From assembly GCA_041695325.1 (NCBI GenBank), contig JBGFRC010000003.1:1-56706 (forward strand): DNA of 56,706 nt. Reading direction: 5' to 3'. Shown in pieces: positions 14,896 through 25,873 of the stretch (positions are counted from its first letter, which is position 1; every line of letters begins with the position of its first letter). The position numbers were made by a program, and so were the translations under genes. The notes beneath the pieces were generated by a model. That model was not told the origin of the DNA, did not search any database, and was given only the letters and a program-made list of their open reading frames with translations. This stretch comes from SURF-13 sp041695325 (GTDB lineage Bacteria > Pseudomonadota > Gammaproteobacteria > SURF-13).

Positions 14896-15454
14896 AGCGG
14901 GCGCCGACCCCTTTACCCAGGGGCTGGTGTATCAGGGCGACATCGCCTTGCGCTGGCGGCCGCCCGGAGCCGCCCCCGACACGCAGGAGGACGCGCGCCT
15001 CGCGGAGAGCAATGAGCATACACTGCGCGTGCTTTTGGCGCTGGATGATCACGGCCCGGAGGCGGGTGATGAGGGCGGGGAGCTGAGTCAGAATTTCGCG
15101 CGTCTGGAATTCAAGCTGAATCTGGCGCTGGACATGGTGGGCGAACTGCTCGCCCATTATCATGACACCCCTGCGCCGGTAAGCGTGCGCCTGGGGGCGC
15201 TGGGCCTCTCCTGGAAGGCGCAACAGGCGCTGCAACCGCAACAGCAGGGCTGGGTGGAGATCTATCTGAATGCACGCTACCCGCGCCCGGTGGTGTTCGC
15301 CGCGCGCGTGCAGGAGGTGAAAAAACTCCCGGACGGGTTCGAGATTACTGCGTTGTTCGGGAACATCGGGGCGGCGGTGCGGGAACTGCTGCAAAAAATC
15401 ATTTTTCGCCACCATCGGCGCAGCATCGCCGTCGCAAGACGCACCCAGTCATAG
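14876..15454 (+). CDS. Degenerate PilZ-domain protein (atypical c-di-GMP receptor family)
   Basis: A 192-residue soluble protein starting MENTNNKAGADPF. The N-terminal part is helical (ELSQNFARLEFKLNLALDMVGELLAHY). The C-terminal half has a PilZ-like beta-barrel pattern (VSVRLGALGLSW, WVEIYLNARYPRPVVFAARV) and a basic terminal helix (KIIFRHHRRSIAVARR). The canonical RxxxR and [DN]xSxxG motifs are not intact, so c-di-GMP binding is doubtful. Genes like this sit between fliT and fleQ in other polar flagellates, where a link between flagellar output and c-di-GMP is proposed. The ATG overlaps the preceding gene by 20 bp. Confidence 0.65.
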   Translation: MENTNNKAGADPFTQGLVYQGDIALRWRPPGAAPDTQEDARLAESNEHTLRVLLALDDHGPEAGDEGGELSQNFARLEFKLNLALDMVGELLAHYHDTPAPVSVRLGALGLSWKAQQALQPQQQGWVEIYLNARYPRPVVFAARVQEVKKLPDGFEITALFGNIGAAVRELLQKIIFRHHRRSIAVARRTQS

Positions 15455-15457
15455 CCT

Positions 15458-15497
15458 CGCTCGCGGCTGCATTTGCGAATGAGCGCGGGTTTTTCTT
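15458..15497 (+). terminator. Weak terminator-like hairpin before fleQ
   Basis: CGCTC (15458-15462) can pair with GAGCG (15481-15485), and the stem may be extended by flanking C/G bases; CGGG and five Ts follow. The stem is short and the loop large, so this is tentative. Confidence 0.35.
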
Positions 15498-15523
15498 GAA
15501 CTGCGGGGCAAGTCCTGTTATAC
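15496..15523 (+). promoter_or_regulatory. Possible sigma-70 promoter of fleQ
   Basis: TTGAAC (15496-15501), a 16-nt spacer and TTATAC (15518-15523), about 70 bp before the fleQ ATG. This fits the expectation that the class I flagellar regulator is transcribed by the housekeeping sigma factor. Confidence 0.45.
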
Positions 15524-15591
15524 AGGGCACGGGTATAAAAACGGCCGGTACCCATTTTTAATCCCAAGACACCTATAACAAAAAGCAAACC

Positions 15592-17025
15592 ATGCCATCA
15601 GAGGGGGCAGTAGTTGTAATTGAAGTGAACGACGAGCGTCGTCAGACGCTGAAGTTGGTGCTGGAATTTCTTGAATATACCCCCGTGCTGGTTGCCGATT
15701 GCAAGCGGTGGTGGACGGAGCCGTTCGCGGCGGAGACCGTCCATGCCGTGCTGGTGGGCGACTGCGGTTCGGACAAGGCGCGCGCGGAAACGTTACACTA
15801 CATCAGGGAACAGGTGCCGCAGGCCCCCATCCTGCTGCTGGTGGATAAGCAGCGCGACGCGCCGGTTCCCGCCGAGATCGCCTCGGCTGTGCTGGCTCAG
15901 GTGGAGGTGCCGCTGCGCTATGCGCAGATCAGTTACGTCATGCAACAGGCGCAAATTTACCGGGACAGCCGCGAGCCTGCCTCTTCCAAACGTCCGCTGG
16001 AGGTGTTCCGCAGCATGGTGGGAAACAGCCGCGCCATCGCCGGCGTGCGCAAGCTCATCGAGCGCGTAGCGAATTCCGACGCCAACGTGCTGGTCCTGGG
16101 CGAATCCGGCACCGGCAAGGAGGTCGTGGCGCGCAACCTGCACTATCACTCCGCGCGCCGCACCCAGCCGTTTGTGCCGGTGAACTGCGGCGCAATTCCG
16201 TCGGAACTGCTGGAAAGCGAGCTGTTCGGCCACGAAAAGGGCGCTTTTACCGGCGCGGTGGCGGCGCGCCAGGGGAGATTCGAACTGGCCGAGGGCGGTA
16301 CGCTGTTTCTGGATGAAATCGGCGACATGAGCCTCGCCATGCAAGTGAAACTGTTGCGCGTACTGCAGGAGCGCACCTTCGAGCGCATAGGCAGCAACAA
16401 GAGCGTGACCGCCAACGTGCGCATCATCGCCGCCACGCACATCAATCTGGAACAAGCCATCAAGTCAGGCAGGTTCCGCGAGGACCTGTTTTACCGTTTG
16501 AACGTGTTCCCGATAGACATGCCGCCGCTGCGCGAGCGCGTCGAGGACATTCCGCTGCTCATCAATGAGCTGGTGCGCCGGATTGAGCATGAAAAACGCG
16601 GCTCGGTGCGCCTGACGCCGGTCGCGGTGCTGGCCTTGTGCCAATATTCGTGGCCGGGCAACGTGCGCGAGCTGGCCAACCTGATCGAACGGCTGGCCAT
16701 ATTACACCCGCATGGCACGGTGGATATCGGCGATCTGCCGGAAAAATTCCATCCGCCGGGTGCCACACCCTCGCCCCAGGCGTTGCTGGACGCCATGTCC
16801 GCGCCCTCGCTGGAGCGGGAACTGCTCACCGAACCGCGTCTGCCGCGCAACGGCCTGGATTTGAAGGAACATTTGCAGAATCTGGAATTGTCCCTGATCC
16901 AGCAGGCCCTGACCGAATCGGGCGGCGTAGTGGCGCACGCGGCGGAGCGCCTCAGGATGCGCCGCACCACGCTGGTGGAGAAGTTGCGCAAATATGGCCT
17001 GCAGCGCCTCGATCAAACGTCATAA
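15592..17025 (+). CDS. fleQ: Sigma-54-dependent flagellar master regulator
   Basis: Top regulator of polar flagellar genes; in pseudomonads it also senses c-di-GMP. The 477-residue protein has a REC-like N-terminal domain without phosphorylation site (1-120) and the c-di-GMP-contact motif VFRS (138-141, LFRS in Pseudomonas). An AAA+ domain follows with Walker A GESGTGKE (170-177), the sigma-54 contact loop GAFTGA near 217 and LFLDEIGDM for Walker B. It ends in a Fis-type helix-turn-helix (HAAERLRMRRTTLVEKLRKYG). Intact GAFTGA and Walker motifs mean it should activate sigma-54 promoters such as that at 17088. The ATG lies in the AAAAAGCAAACC leader, with only a weak ribosome site. Confidence 0.95.
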   Translation: MPSEGAVVVIEVNDERRQTLKLVLEFLEYTPVLVADCKRWWTEPFAAETVHAVLVGDCGSDKARAETLHYIREQVPQAPILLLVDKQRDAPVPAEIASAVLAQVEVPLRYAQISYVMQQAQIYRDSREPASSKRPLEVFRSMVGNSRAIAGVRKLIERVANSDANVLVLGESGTGKEVVARNLHYHSARRTQPFVPVNCGAIPSELLESELFGHEKGAFTGAVAARQGRFELAEGGTLFLDEIGDMSLAMQVKLLRVLQERTFERIGSNKSVTANVRIIAATHINLEQAIKSGRFREDLFYRLNVFPIDMPPLRERVEDIPLLINELVRRIEHEKRGSVRLTPVAVLALCQYSWPGNVRELANLIERLAILHPHGTVDIGDLPEKFHPPGATPSPQALLDAMSAPSLERELLTEPRLPRNGLDLKEHLQNLELSLIQQALTESGGVVAHAAERLRMRRTTLVEKLRKYGLQRLDQTS

Positions 17026-17087
17026 GTTTGACAAGCCCTTCCCCGTTTCAAATCCAACAAGCTGTTTTGATTAAAAAATATTTTCAA

Positions 17088-17102
17088 GGCACGGTTCTTG
17101 CT
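17088..17102 (+). promoter_or_regulatory. Sigma-54 promoter of fleSR
   Basis: GGCACG-gttc-TTGCT matches the consensus TGGCACG-N4-TTGCT except for the first base. The essential GG (17088-17089) and GC (17100-17101) are correctly 10 nt apart. It lies between fleQ and fleS, as expected for FleQ activation. A GCGCGCC/GGCGCGC hairpin (17114-17132) lies in the resulting leader. Confidence 0.85.
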
Positions 17103-17160
17103 CGGTGAATCACGCGCGCCAAACAGGCGCGCAGCGATATCAGGACAACGGGCAAGCACG

Positions 17161-18375
<1,215 letters not shown>

Positions 18376-18389
18376 AAAAGGGGCACAGC

Positions 18390-19799
<1,410 letters not shown>

Positions 19800-19801
19800 C
19801 C

Positions 19802-20137
19802 GTGAGTGAGATAAATGTGAACAGGGCCGACGTGTCACAACTGCTGGCGCAGATGCGCGCCATGGCGGCGCAGGCCCAGGGCGGTGTGCACCGCCCCGCC
19901 GAGTCCGCCAACGGCGCGGATTTTTCCGGCTTGTTGAAAAGCGCCGTGGACCGGGTGAGTGAGACCCAGCACAAGGCAAGCAACCTCGCCGCCGCGTTCA
20001 GCGCCGGCAGTACCCAGGCGGACCTGTCCGAGGTGATGGTTGCGTTGCAAAAGGCCAATATTTCATTCCAGGCCATGACCCAGGTGCGCAACAAACTGGT
20101 CGCGGCCTATCAGGAAATCATGAACATGCAGGTTTAA
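19802..20137 (+). CDS. fliE: Flagellar hook-basal body protein FliE
   Basis: Small export substrate that joins the MS ring to the proximal rod. The 111-residue protein matches FliE: FSGLLKSAVDRVSETQHKA in the centre and a conserved C-terminus with DLSEVMVALQKANISFQAM, then VRNKLVAAYQEIMNMQV. The start is GTG 19802, 2 bp after fleR. A heptamer-type repeat, not a promoter I can recognise, separates it from fliF. Confidence 0.95.
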   Translation: MSEINVNRADVSQLLAQMRAMAAQAQGGVHRPAESANGADFSGLLKSAVDRVSETQHKASNLAAAFSAGSTQADLSEVMVALQKANISFQAMTQVRNKLVAAYQEIMNMQV

Positions 20138-20143
20138 GACAGG

Positions 20144-20225
20144 AGCGAGTGACGAGTGACTAGTAGCGAGGGGACAACAAAATGCCGGTTACGCACGTTT
20201 TTTCTCGCCACTCGCCACTCGCCAC
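20144..20225. repeat. Heptamer-repeat palindromic element, copy A
   Basis: The left arm has degenerate heptamers of the GAGTGAC/TAGTAGC type (20144-20170) and the right arm has three exact CTCGCCA units (20204-20224). The arms are loosely inverted around a core with GAGGGGACAACAAAA then GCCGGTTACGCACG. The core aligns with copy B at 52746-52862 read on the minus strand (GAGGGACAACAAA, GGCTGGTTATGTGCGC). This element fills the fliE-fliF gap. Confidence 0.75.
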
Positions 20226-20234
20226 CGCCCTAAT

Positions 20235-21869
20235 ATGAATATGCCTGATACCTCTGCCATGAATCTGGGTTTCTTACGGCTGCCGCTGGTGCGCCAGTTG
20301 GGTTTGCTGCTGGGGCTCGCGGTCAGCGTGGCGCTGGGCGTGGGCGCGGTGCTGTGGTCGCAGCAGCCGAGCTACCGGCCCTTGTTCACCGGACTGGCCG
20401 ACAGGGACAGCGCGCAAATCGCGGACGCACTGCAGAAGATCAACACCCCTTACAAGGTTGAAGCGGCGACGGGCGCCATCCTGGTGCCCGCCGATCGTAT
20501 CTATGACTTGCGCCTGAAGCTTGCCGGGCAGGGTTTGCCCAAGGGCATCGCGGGCGGTTTTGAGATGCTGCAGGAGCAGCAGGGTTTCGGCGCCAGCCAA
20601 TTTCTCGAAGTGGCGCGCTATCAATACGCGCTGGAGGGCGAGCTGGCGCGCACTATCACCGCGCTGGCCAACGTGCAAAGCGCGCGCGTGCACCTGGCGC
20701 TGCCCAAACAGTCGGCGTTCATCCGCGCCAAACAGGAGCCCAGCGCCTCGGTGCTGGTCAATCTCTACGCCGGGCGCACCCTGGAACAGAATCAGGTGGC
20801 GGCCATCGTGCATCTGGTCGCTTCCAGCATTCCCAATCTCAGCGCGCAGCGCGTCACGGTCATAGACCAGCAGGGGCGGCTGCTCACCGGCGGAAACCAG
20901 GGCCAGGAAAACGGCTTGAGCGCGAGCCAGCTTGAGTATACGCAGCGGCTGGAAGATTCCTACGTCAAACGCATCGAGGAAATCCTGCTGCCGGTCATGG
21001 GCGCTGGCAGAGTCAAGGCGCAGGTGGCGGTGGAAGTGGATTTCACCATGACCGAGCAAACCCAGGAAGACTACCACAACGAAAAACCGCTGGTGCGCAG
21101 CGAACAGGTTAAAGAGGAAAAAACCGTTTCCGGCGCGAACGCGACGGGCGTGCCCGGGGCGTTGTCCAATCAGCCGCCCGCCGAGGCCGCGCTGGCGCAA
21201 AACAGCGCCGCTCCCGCCGATGCAAGCGCAAACCCGAGCGCCGAAACCAAAACCGAATCGGCTCCACTCAACAGCAGCAATCACACCACGCGCAATTACG
21301 AATTGAACCGCACCATCAGCCACACGCGCCTGGCGAGCGGCATGGTGCGCCGCATTTCGGCGGCGGTGGTGCTGGATAATAAAACGGTCGTCAATGATGA
21401 CGGCGAAGCGACGCCCACGCCGCTCAAGCCGGAGGAGCTGGAGCGCATCACCGGGCTGGTAAAGGAAGCGGTCGGCTTCAACGAGAAGCGCGGCGACACA
21501 GTGAACGTGCTGAACATCGCCTTTACCCCGCCCGAAGAGGCGGAGCCGCTGCCGGATACGCCTTTTTTTGACAAGCCCTGGGTGGCCGCCGCCGGCAAGA
21601 GCCTGCTCGCCGCCGCGGTGGTGCTGGTGCTGGTGATCGGGGTGCTGCGTCCGGTGCTTGCAGCACTCGCCGCGCGCGGCGCCCATGCCGCGGCGGACGC
21701 AGGGCCGGCGCTGAGAGAAGACCGCGTGAGCCTGGGCGCCGGCGGCGCGCCGCGCCTGGCGGCGGCGGGCGACTATGAGGGGAATCTCGGCGCGGTGAAA
21801 TCGCTCGCCGCGCAAGACCCGAAACGGGTGGCTCAGGTGGTGAAGACCTGGGTGGCGAAAGATGCCTGA
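20235..21869 (+). CDS. fliF: Flagellar MS-ring protein
   Basis: Inner-membrane ring that forms the base of the flagellum. The 544-residue protein has a first membrane helix at about 20-45 (LGLLLGLAVSVALGVGAVL). The periplasmic ring-building motifs (YRPLFTGLADRDSAQIADAL, FEMLQEQQGFGASQFLE, RVHLALPKQSAF) follow. A second helix lies near 455-475, and a cytosolic FliG-binding tail ends at DPKRVAQVVKTWVAKDA. It starts after the heptamer repeat with no strong ribosome site; an internal ATG at 20241 is equally possible. The 3' end overlaps fliG by 8 bp. Confidence 0.95.
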   Translation: MNMPDTSAMNLGFLRLPLVRQLGLLLGLAVSVALGVGAVLWSQQPSYRPLFTGLADRDSAQIADALQKINTPYKVEAATGAILVPADRIYDLRLKLAGQGLPKGIAGGFEMLQEQQGFGASQFLEVARYQYALEGELARTITALANVQSARVHLALPKQSAFIRAKQEPSASVLVNLYAGRTLEQNQVAAIVHLVASSIPNLSAQRVTVIDQQGRLLTGGNQGQENGLSASQLEYTQRLEDSYVKRIEEILLPVMGAGRVKAQVAVEVDFTMTEQTQEDYHNEKPLVRSEQVKEEKTVSGANATGVPGALSNQPPAEAALAQNSAAPADASANPSAETKTESAPLNSSNHTTRNYELNRTISHTRLASGMVRRISAAVVLDNKTVVNDDGEATPTPLKPEELERITGLVKEAVGFNEKRGDTVNVLNIAFTPPEEAEPLPDTPFFDKPWVAAAGKSLLAAAVVLVLVIGVLRPVLAALAARGAHAAADAGPALREDRVSLGAGGAPRLAAAGDYEGNLGAVKSLAAQDPKRVAQVVKTWVAKDA

Positions 21870-22875
21870 AGCCGGCGCCCATACCACCGGCACCGAGCGC
21901 GGCGCCATTTTGTTGTTGACCCTGGGCGAGCAATACGCCTCCGAGGTGCTCAAGCACATGGGGCCGAAGGAGGTGCAGAAACTCGGCGCCGCCATGGCGG
22001 GGTTGAATAATGTATCCAGGGATCAGGTCGGCGGCGTGCTGGCCGAGTTTTGCGACGCGGTGGACAACCAGACCGCGCTCGGCGTGGGAACGGAAGAATA
22101 TATCCGCACCGTGCTGGTCAAGGCGCTCGGCGAAGACAAGGCGGGCGGGATCATAGACCGCATCCTGATGGGCAGCAACAGCAAGGGGCTGGAGGCGCTC
22201 AAATGGATGGAGCCGCGCGCGGTGGCGGAGATCATCCGCCTGGAGCATCCGCAGATCATCGCCATCGTGCTGGCTTATCTCGACAACGATCAGTCCGCCG
22301 CCGTGCTCGCCCTGCTGCCGGAGAAGGTGCGCCTGGACGTGTTGATGCGCATCGCTACGCTGGACGGCGTCCAGCCCTCGGCCCTGAATGAGCTCAACGA
22401 GATCATGGAGAAGCAGTTCTCCGACAACGGCACCAGCAACATCAAGTCCTCCACGGTGGGAGGGGTCAAGACCGCGGCCAATATACTCAACAACATGGAC
22501 AGCAGCATGGAGCAGGCGATGCTGGCCAAGGTGAAAGAGACCGACGCTGACCTGGGACAGAAGATACAGGATCAGATGTTCGTGTTCGAGAATCTGCTCG
22601 ACGTGGACGACCGCGGCATACAGGCCCTGCTGCGCGAGGTGTCATCGGAAAATCTGCTGCTCGCCTTGAAAGGCGCCGACGAAACGATGCGCGAGAAAAT
22701 CTTCAAGAACATGTCCAAGCGCGCGGCCGAGATGCTGCGCGACGATCTGGAGGCCAAGGGGCCGGTGCGCCTGTCCGAGGTGGAGGCGGCGCAGAAGGAA
22801 ATCCTCGCGGTGGCGCGGCGCATGGCCGAATCGGGCGAAATCGCCATGGGCGGCAAGGGCGAGGAATATGTCTAA
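21862..22875 (+). CDS. fliG: Flagellar motor switch protein FliG
   Basis: Rotor protein that couples stator force to the C ring and reverses rotation. The 337-residue protein has the N-terminal FliF-binding domain (GAILLLTLGEQYASEVLKHM), the EHPQ-type motif RLEHPQIIAIVLAYL in the middle domain, and the C-terminal torque helix (FVFENLLDVDDRGIQALL and VSSENLLLALKGAD) with its charged residues. It overlaps fliF by 8 bp and fliH by 8 bp, consistent with tight coupling. Confidence 0.96.
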   Translation: MPEAGAHTTGTERGAILLLTLGEQYASEVLKHMGPKEVQKLGAAMAGLNNVSRDQVGGVLAEFCDAVDNQTALGVGTEEYIRTVLVKALGEDKAGGIIDRILMGSNSKGLEALKWMEPRAVAEIIRLEHPQIIAIVLAYLDNDQSAAVLALLPEKVRLDVLMRIATLDGVQPSALNELNEIMEKQFSDNGTSNIKSSTVGGVKTAANILNNMDSSMEQAMLAKVKETDADLGQKIQDQMFVFENLLDVDDRGIQALLREVSSENLLLALKGADETMREKIFKNMSKRAAEMLRDDLEAKGPVRLSEVEAAQKEILAVARRMAESGEIAMGGKGEEYV

Positions 22876-23491
22876 GGTAATCGCGGCCGAGAGCCTGGAA
22901 CAATGCGCGGCCTGGGCCCCGCCTGAAATGCAGGGCGCCTGTTCCGCGCCGCCGATGGTTACCGCGAGCCAACTGGAGAGTCTGCAAAAACAAGCTTATC
23001 AAGAAGGTTTTGCGTCAGGACAAAAGGACGGCTATCAGGCGGGTGAAAGGCATTTCAGCGCGCACATCGAGCGTTTGCAGCAGATGATGCAAACCCTGCA
23101 CGCGCCCTTTGCCGCGCTGGATCAGCAGGTGGAACAGGAAATACTGCTGCTGGTCACGGCGCTGGTCAAACAACTGGTGCGGCGCGAAATCAGGATGGAT
23201 CCGGGCCAGATCATTGCGGTAGTGCGCGAGGCGTTGGCGAGCCTGCCGGTCGCCGCGCGCGGCGTGCGCCTGCATCTGCATCCAGAGGACGCCGCCGTGG
23301 TGCAGAGCAACCTGAGTGTCAGCGGGGACGATCGGTCGTGGAGCATTATCGAGGACCCGGTGTTGACGCGCGGCGGCTGCAAGGTGGTGAGCGAGAACTC
23401 GCAGGTGGACGCCACCCTGGAAGCGCGGCTCGCCCAGCTCATCGCCAGACTGCTGGGCGGAGAGCGCGAGAGTGACGTCCCTCGATCCTAG
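22868..23491 (+). CDS. fliH: Flagellar export ATPase regulator
   Basis: Binds and regulates FliI and links it to the C ring. The 207-residue protein has a variable N-terminus, then the helix with glycine repeats and aromatic residues (AYQEGFASGQKDGYQAGERHF), and a C-terminal domain (about 100-200) typical of FliH/YscL. The AxxxGxxxG-type repeats are visible around residues 40-55. It overlaps both fliG (8 bp) and fliI (20 bp). Confidence 0.9.
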   Translation: MSKVIAAESLEQCAAWAPPEMQGACSAPPMVTASQLESLQKQAYQEGFASGQKDGYQAGERHFSAHIERLQQMMQTLHAPFAALDQQVEQEILLLVTALVKQLVRREIRMDPGQIIAVVREALASLPVAARGVRLHLHPEDAAVVQSNLSVSGDDRSWSIIEDPVLTRGGCKVVSENSQVDATLEARLAQLIARLLGGERESDVPRS

Positions 23492-24899
23492 ATTACCGGA
23501 GGCGCAGCGCGCGTCGTTGTGGAGTGCGCGTCTGGCGCAGTTGCGCAAGCGCGCGCAGGCGCCGCTGCCCTTGATCGTGGAGGGCAGGCTGACGCGCATG
23601 GCCGGGCTTACTCTGGAGGCGGTCGGCTGTCAGGCCGCCGTTGGCACACGCTGCCTCATCAGCGCGCCGCATCATACCGTGGAGGCGGAAGTGGTGGGGT
23701 TTGCGCAGGATAAACTGTTCCTCATGGCGACCGGCGACATGCGCGGGTTGATGCCCAACGCGCGTGTCATCCCCAGCGGCAAGAGCTACGAGGTGGCGGT
23801 GGGCAAAGCGCTGCTGGGCAGGGTGCTGAACGGCCACGGTAAGCCGCTGGATGGAAAGGGCGCGCCGCGCGCCGAAGCGCACGTGCCGCTCGCCGGACGG
23901 CTCATCAATCCGCTGCTGAGGCGTCCCATCAGCGAGCCGCTGGACGTGGGAGTGCGCTCCATCAATACCCTGCTGACCGTAGGGCGTGGCCAGCGCATGG
24001 GGCTGTTCGCGGGCAGCGGCGTGGGCAAGAGCGTATTGCTCGGCATGATGACGCGCTATACCACTGCGGACGTGATCGTGGTAGGGCTGATCGGCGAACG
24101 CGGGCGCGAAGTAAAGGAGTTTATCGAACACAATCTGGGCGCGGAAGGCCTGCGCCGCGCGGTGGTGGTGGCGGTGCCCGCCGACCACCCGCCGTTATTG
24201 AGGCTGCAGGGCGCGGCGCTGGCCACCGCCATCGCGGAATATTTCCGCGACCGCGGCCTGCAGGTGCTGCTGCTCATGGATTCACTCACGCGCTACGCGC
24301 AGGCGCAGCGCGAGATCGCGCTCGCCATCGGCGAGCCGCCCGCCACCAAAGGATATCCGCCCTCGGTGTTCGCCATGCTGCCGCAACTGGTGGAGCGTGC
24401 CGGCAACAGTGACCATGCCGGTTCCATCACCGCGTTCTATACCGTGCTCGCAGAGGGCGACGATCACAATGACCCCATCGCCGACGCGGCGCGCGCCATA
24501 CTGGACGGCCATATCGTGCTGGCGCGCCGCCTGGCCGACGCCGGTCATTACCCGGCGGTGGACGTCGAGACCTCCGTCAGCCGCGCCATGAATGACATCA
24601 CCTCTTCCACGCAGCAGGAGCTGGCGCGGCGCTTCAAGCAGCTCCATGCCACCTACCGGGAAAATTACGATTTGATCAACGTGGGCGCCTATGTGCCGGG
24701 AAGTGACGCGCGCGTGGACGAGGCCATTGCCATGCATCCACGGCTGCTGGATTTTCTCAAACAGGATATGCGCCAGCGCGTGCCGCTGGCGGACGGTGTG
24801 CGCGATCTCGACAGGCTGCTGCAAACGGCGCAACAGGAGCCGCCTGTGAACACGTTGCCCACCGGACCGTTTCTTGCAGTGACAAAGAACGGAAATTAA
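23472..24899 (+). CDS. fliI: Flagellar type III export ATPase
   Basis: F1-beta-like hexameric ATPase of the flagellar export apparatus. The 475-residue protein has Walker A AGSGVGKS (180-187), the segment GLIGERGREVKEFIE and Walker B near LLLMDSLTRYAQAQREI. The catalytic and export-ATPase signature PPATKGYPPSVFAMLP lies near 290-305. The start is GTG 23472 inside fliH. fliJ begins 3 bp after the stop. Confidence 0.96.
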   Translation: MTSLDPRLPEAQRASLWSARLAQLRKRAQAPLPLIVEGRLTRMAGLTLEAVGCQAAVGTRCLISAPHHTVEAEVVGFAQDKLFLMATGDMRGLMPNARVIPSGKSYEVAVGKALLGRVLNGHGKPLDGKGAPRAEAHVPLAGRLINPLLRRPISEPLDVGVRSINTLLTVGRGQRMGLFAGSGVGKSVLLGMMTRYTTADVIVVGLIGERGREVKEFIEHNLGAEGLRRAVVVAVPADHPPLLRLQGAALATAIAEYFRDRGLQVLLLMDSLTRYAQAQREIALAIGEPPATKGYPPSVFAMLPQLVERAGNSDHAGSITAFYTVLAEGDDHNDPIADAARAILDGHIVLARRLADAGHYPAVDVETSVSRAMNDITSSTQQELARRFKQLHATYRENYDLINVGAYVPGSDARVDEAIAMHPRLLDFLKQDMRQRVPLADGVRDLDRLLQTAQQEPPVNTLPTGPFLAVTKNGN

Positions 24900-24902
24900 A
24901 GA

Positions 24903-25349
24903 ATGGTTCGCTCACAACGCTTAAAACCGGTGGTCGAATTCGCCGCCCAGCGCGAGCGCCAGGCCGCGCGCTCGTTTGCCGAGATGCAGTGCGCGGTGGC
25001 GGAGCTGGAGCACAAGCTGGATGAATTGCTGCGTTACCGGCGTGAGTATCAAAACCGGCTGCACGGCGAGGAGAGCGGCGGGATCTCTGCGGCGACGGCG
25101 CAATGCTCACTGGCGTTTATCGCACAACTGGATGAAACCATTTTCCAGCACCGGCGGCGCATGGAGGACATCACGGCGCAATGCCGTGACGCCAGGCAAC
25201 AGTGGCTGATGCGCCGGGTCAAGGTCAAGGCGCTGGATCAGGCGCTGCAACGGCGGGAAACCGAAGAACGGCACCACGCCGAACAGCGCGCGCAGCGCGA
25301 GCTGGACGAGCACAGTCAGCAGAGCTTTTTCCGCCGCACCCGCTCCTGA
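24903..25349 (+). CDS. fliJ: Flagellar export chaperone-escort protein FliJ
   Basis: The 148-residue highly helical protein fits FliJ, a two-helix coiled coil that sits in the FliI ring and helps engage the proton-driven export gate. It starts MVRSQRLKPVVEFAAQRERQ and has long charged heptad regions (AVAELEHKLDELLRYRREYQ; DQALQRRETEERHHAEQRAQ). It is recognised mainly by position after fliI, length and coiled-coil character. It ends the flagellar run; fliK and the rest of the export genes are not in the window. Confidence 0.88.
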   Translation: MVRSQRLKPVVEFAAQRERQAARSFAEMQCAVAELEHKLDELLRYRREYQNRLHGEESGGISAATAQCSLAFIAQLDETIFQHRRRMEDITAQCRDARQQWLMRRVKVKALDQALQRRETEERHHAEQRAQRELDEHSQQSFFRRTRS

Positions 25350-25469
25350 TCGCCGGAAGCCGGCTAGCCTGCGCCTTTTCACACTTCTTTAACTTTTCAA
25401 ACGCTTCCTCTATCCGGCATAACTTTTGCGCCGTTCACCCCCATCCTGCTGACTGACGCAGCGCGTTCG

Positions 25470-25496
25470 TCAAGATTTTACAAAAGCGGCCGATAA
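25470..25496 (+). promoter_or_regulatory. Sigma-28 (FliA) promoter of the chemotaxis operon
   Basis: TCAAGATT (25470-25477), an 11-nt spacer and GCCGATAA (25489-25496, exact -10 consensus). It lies 34 bp before the first STAS gene and ties chemotaxis expression to late flagellar assembly. Confidence 0.88.
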
Positions 25497-25530
25497 CCTC
25501 CCTGAGGCCGACAGGTAACGGGGATCATTC

Positions 25531-25851
25531 ATGCGCGGAACCAGGAGTAACAAACACGCGCCGGCGGAAAAGGCGGCGCACACGCTGGTGCGATGCGGGG
25601 AGACAGTGGATATCTCCTGCGTGTACGAACTTCATCAAGAACTGAGCAAGGCGCTCAGCAAGTCGCTGCCAGTGACGATGGACGTCAGCCGCGTGGAGCG
25701 CGTGGATACCGCCGCCCTGCAATTATTTGTCGCGTTTTGCCGGCAAGCCGGGTCACGGCAGCTGCCGGTGCGCTGGAACAACCCCAGCGAGGCGCTATGC
25801 CATGCGGCGCGGCTATCAGGACTGAGTCAAATCTTGAATCTGGGTAACTAA
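25531..25851 (+). CDS. STAS-domain protein at the head of the chemotaxis operon
   Basis: The 106-residue single STAS domain resembles anti-sigma antagonists and MlaB-type proteins. The core runs LVRCGETVDISCVYELHQEL, then MDVSRVERVDTAALQLFVAF. The phospho-acceptor position holds Thr (D59-T60-A61-A62) rather than the DSS of classical SpoIIAA proteins, so phosphorylation is possible but unproven. STAS-CheY pairs at the start of che operons occur in other gammaproteobacteria. The role is unknown; a scaffold or partner-switch input is plausible. A weak ribosome site precedes ATG 25531. cheY follows after 22 bp. Confidence 0.85.
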   Translation: MRGTRSNKHAPAEKAAHTLVRCGETVDISCVYELHQELSKALSKSLPVTMDVSRVERVDTAALQLFVAFCRQAGSRQLPVRWNNPSEALCHAARLSGLSQILNLGN

Positions 25852-25873
25852 ACAGATAATTGGAGAAGACACT

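Noticed and set aside
20144..20225. CRISPR array
   Set aside because: The units are 7-bp degenerate heptamers without spacers of constant length, and no cas genes are present.
20274..21995. 573-codon minus-strand frame opposite fliF
   Set aside because: Antisense shadow of fliF/fliG; no start signal or family features.
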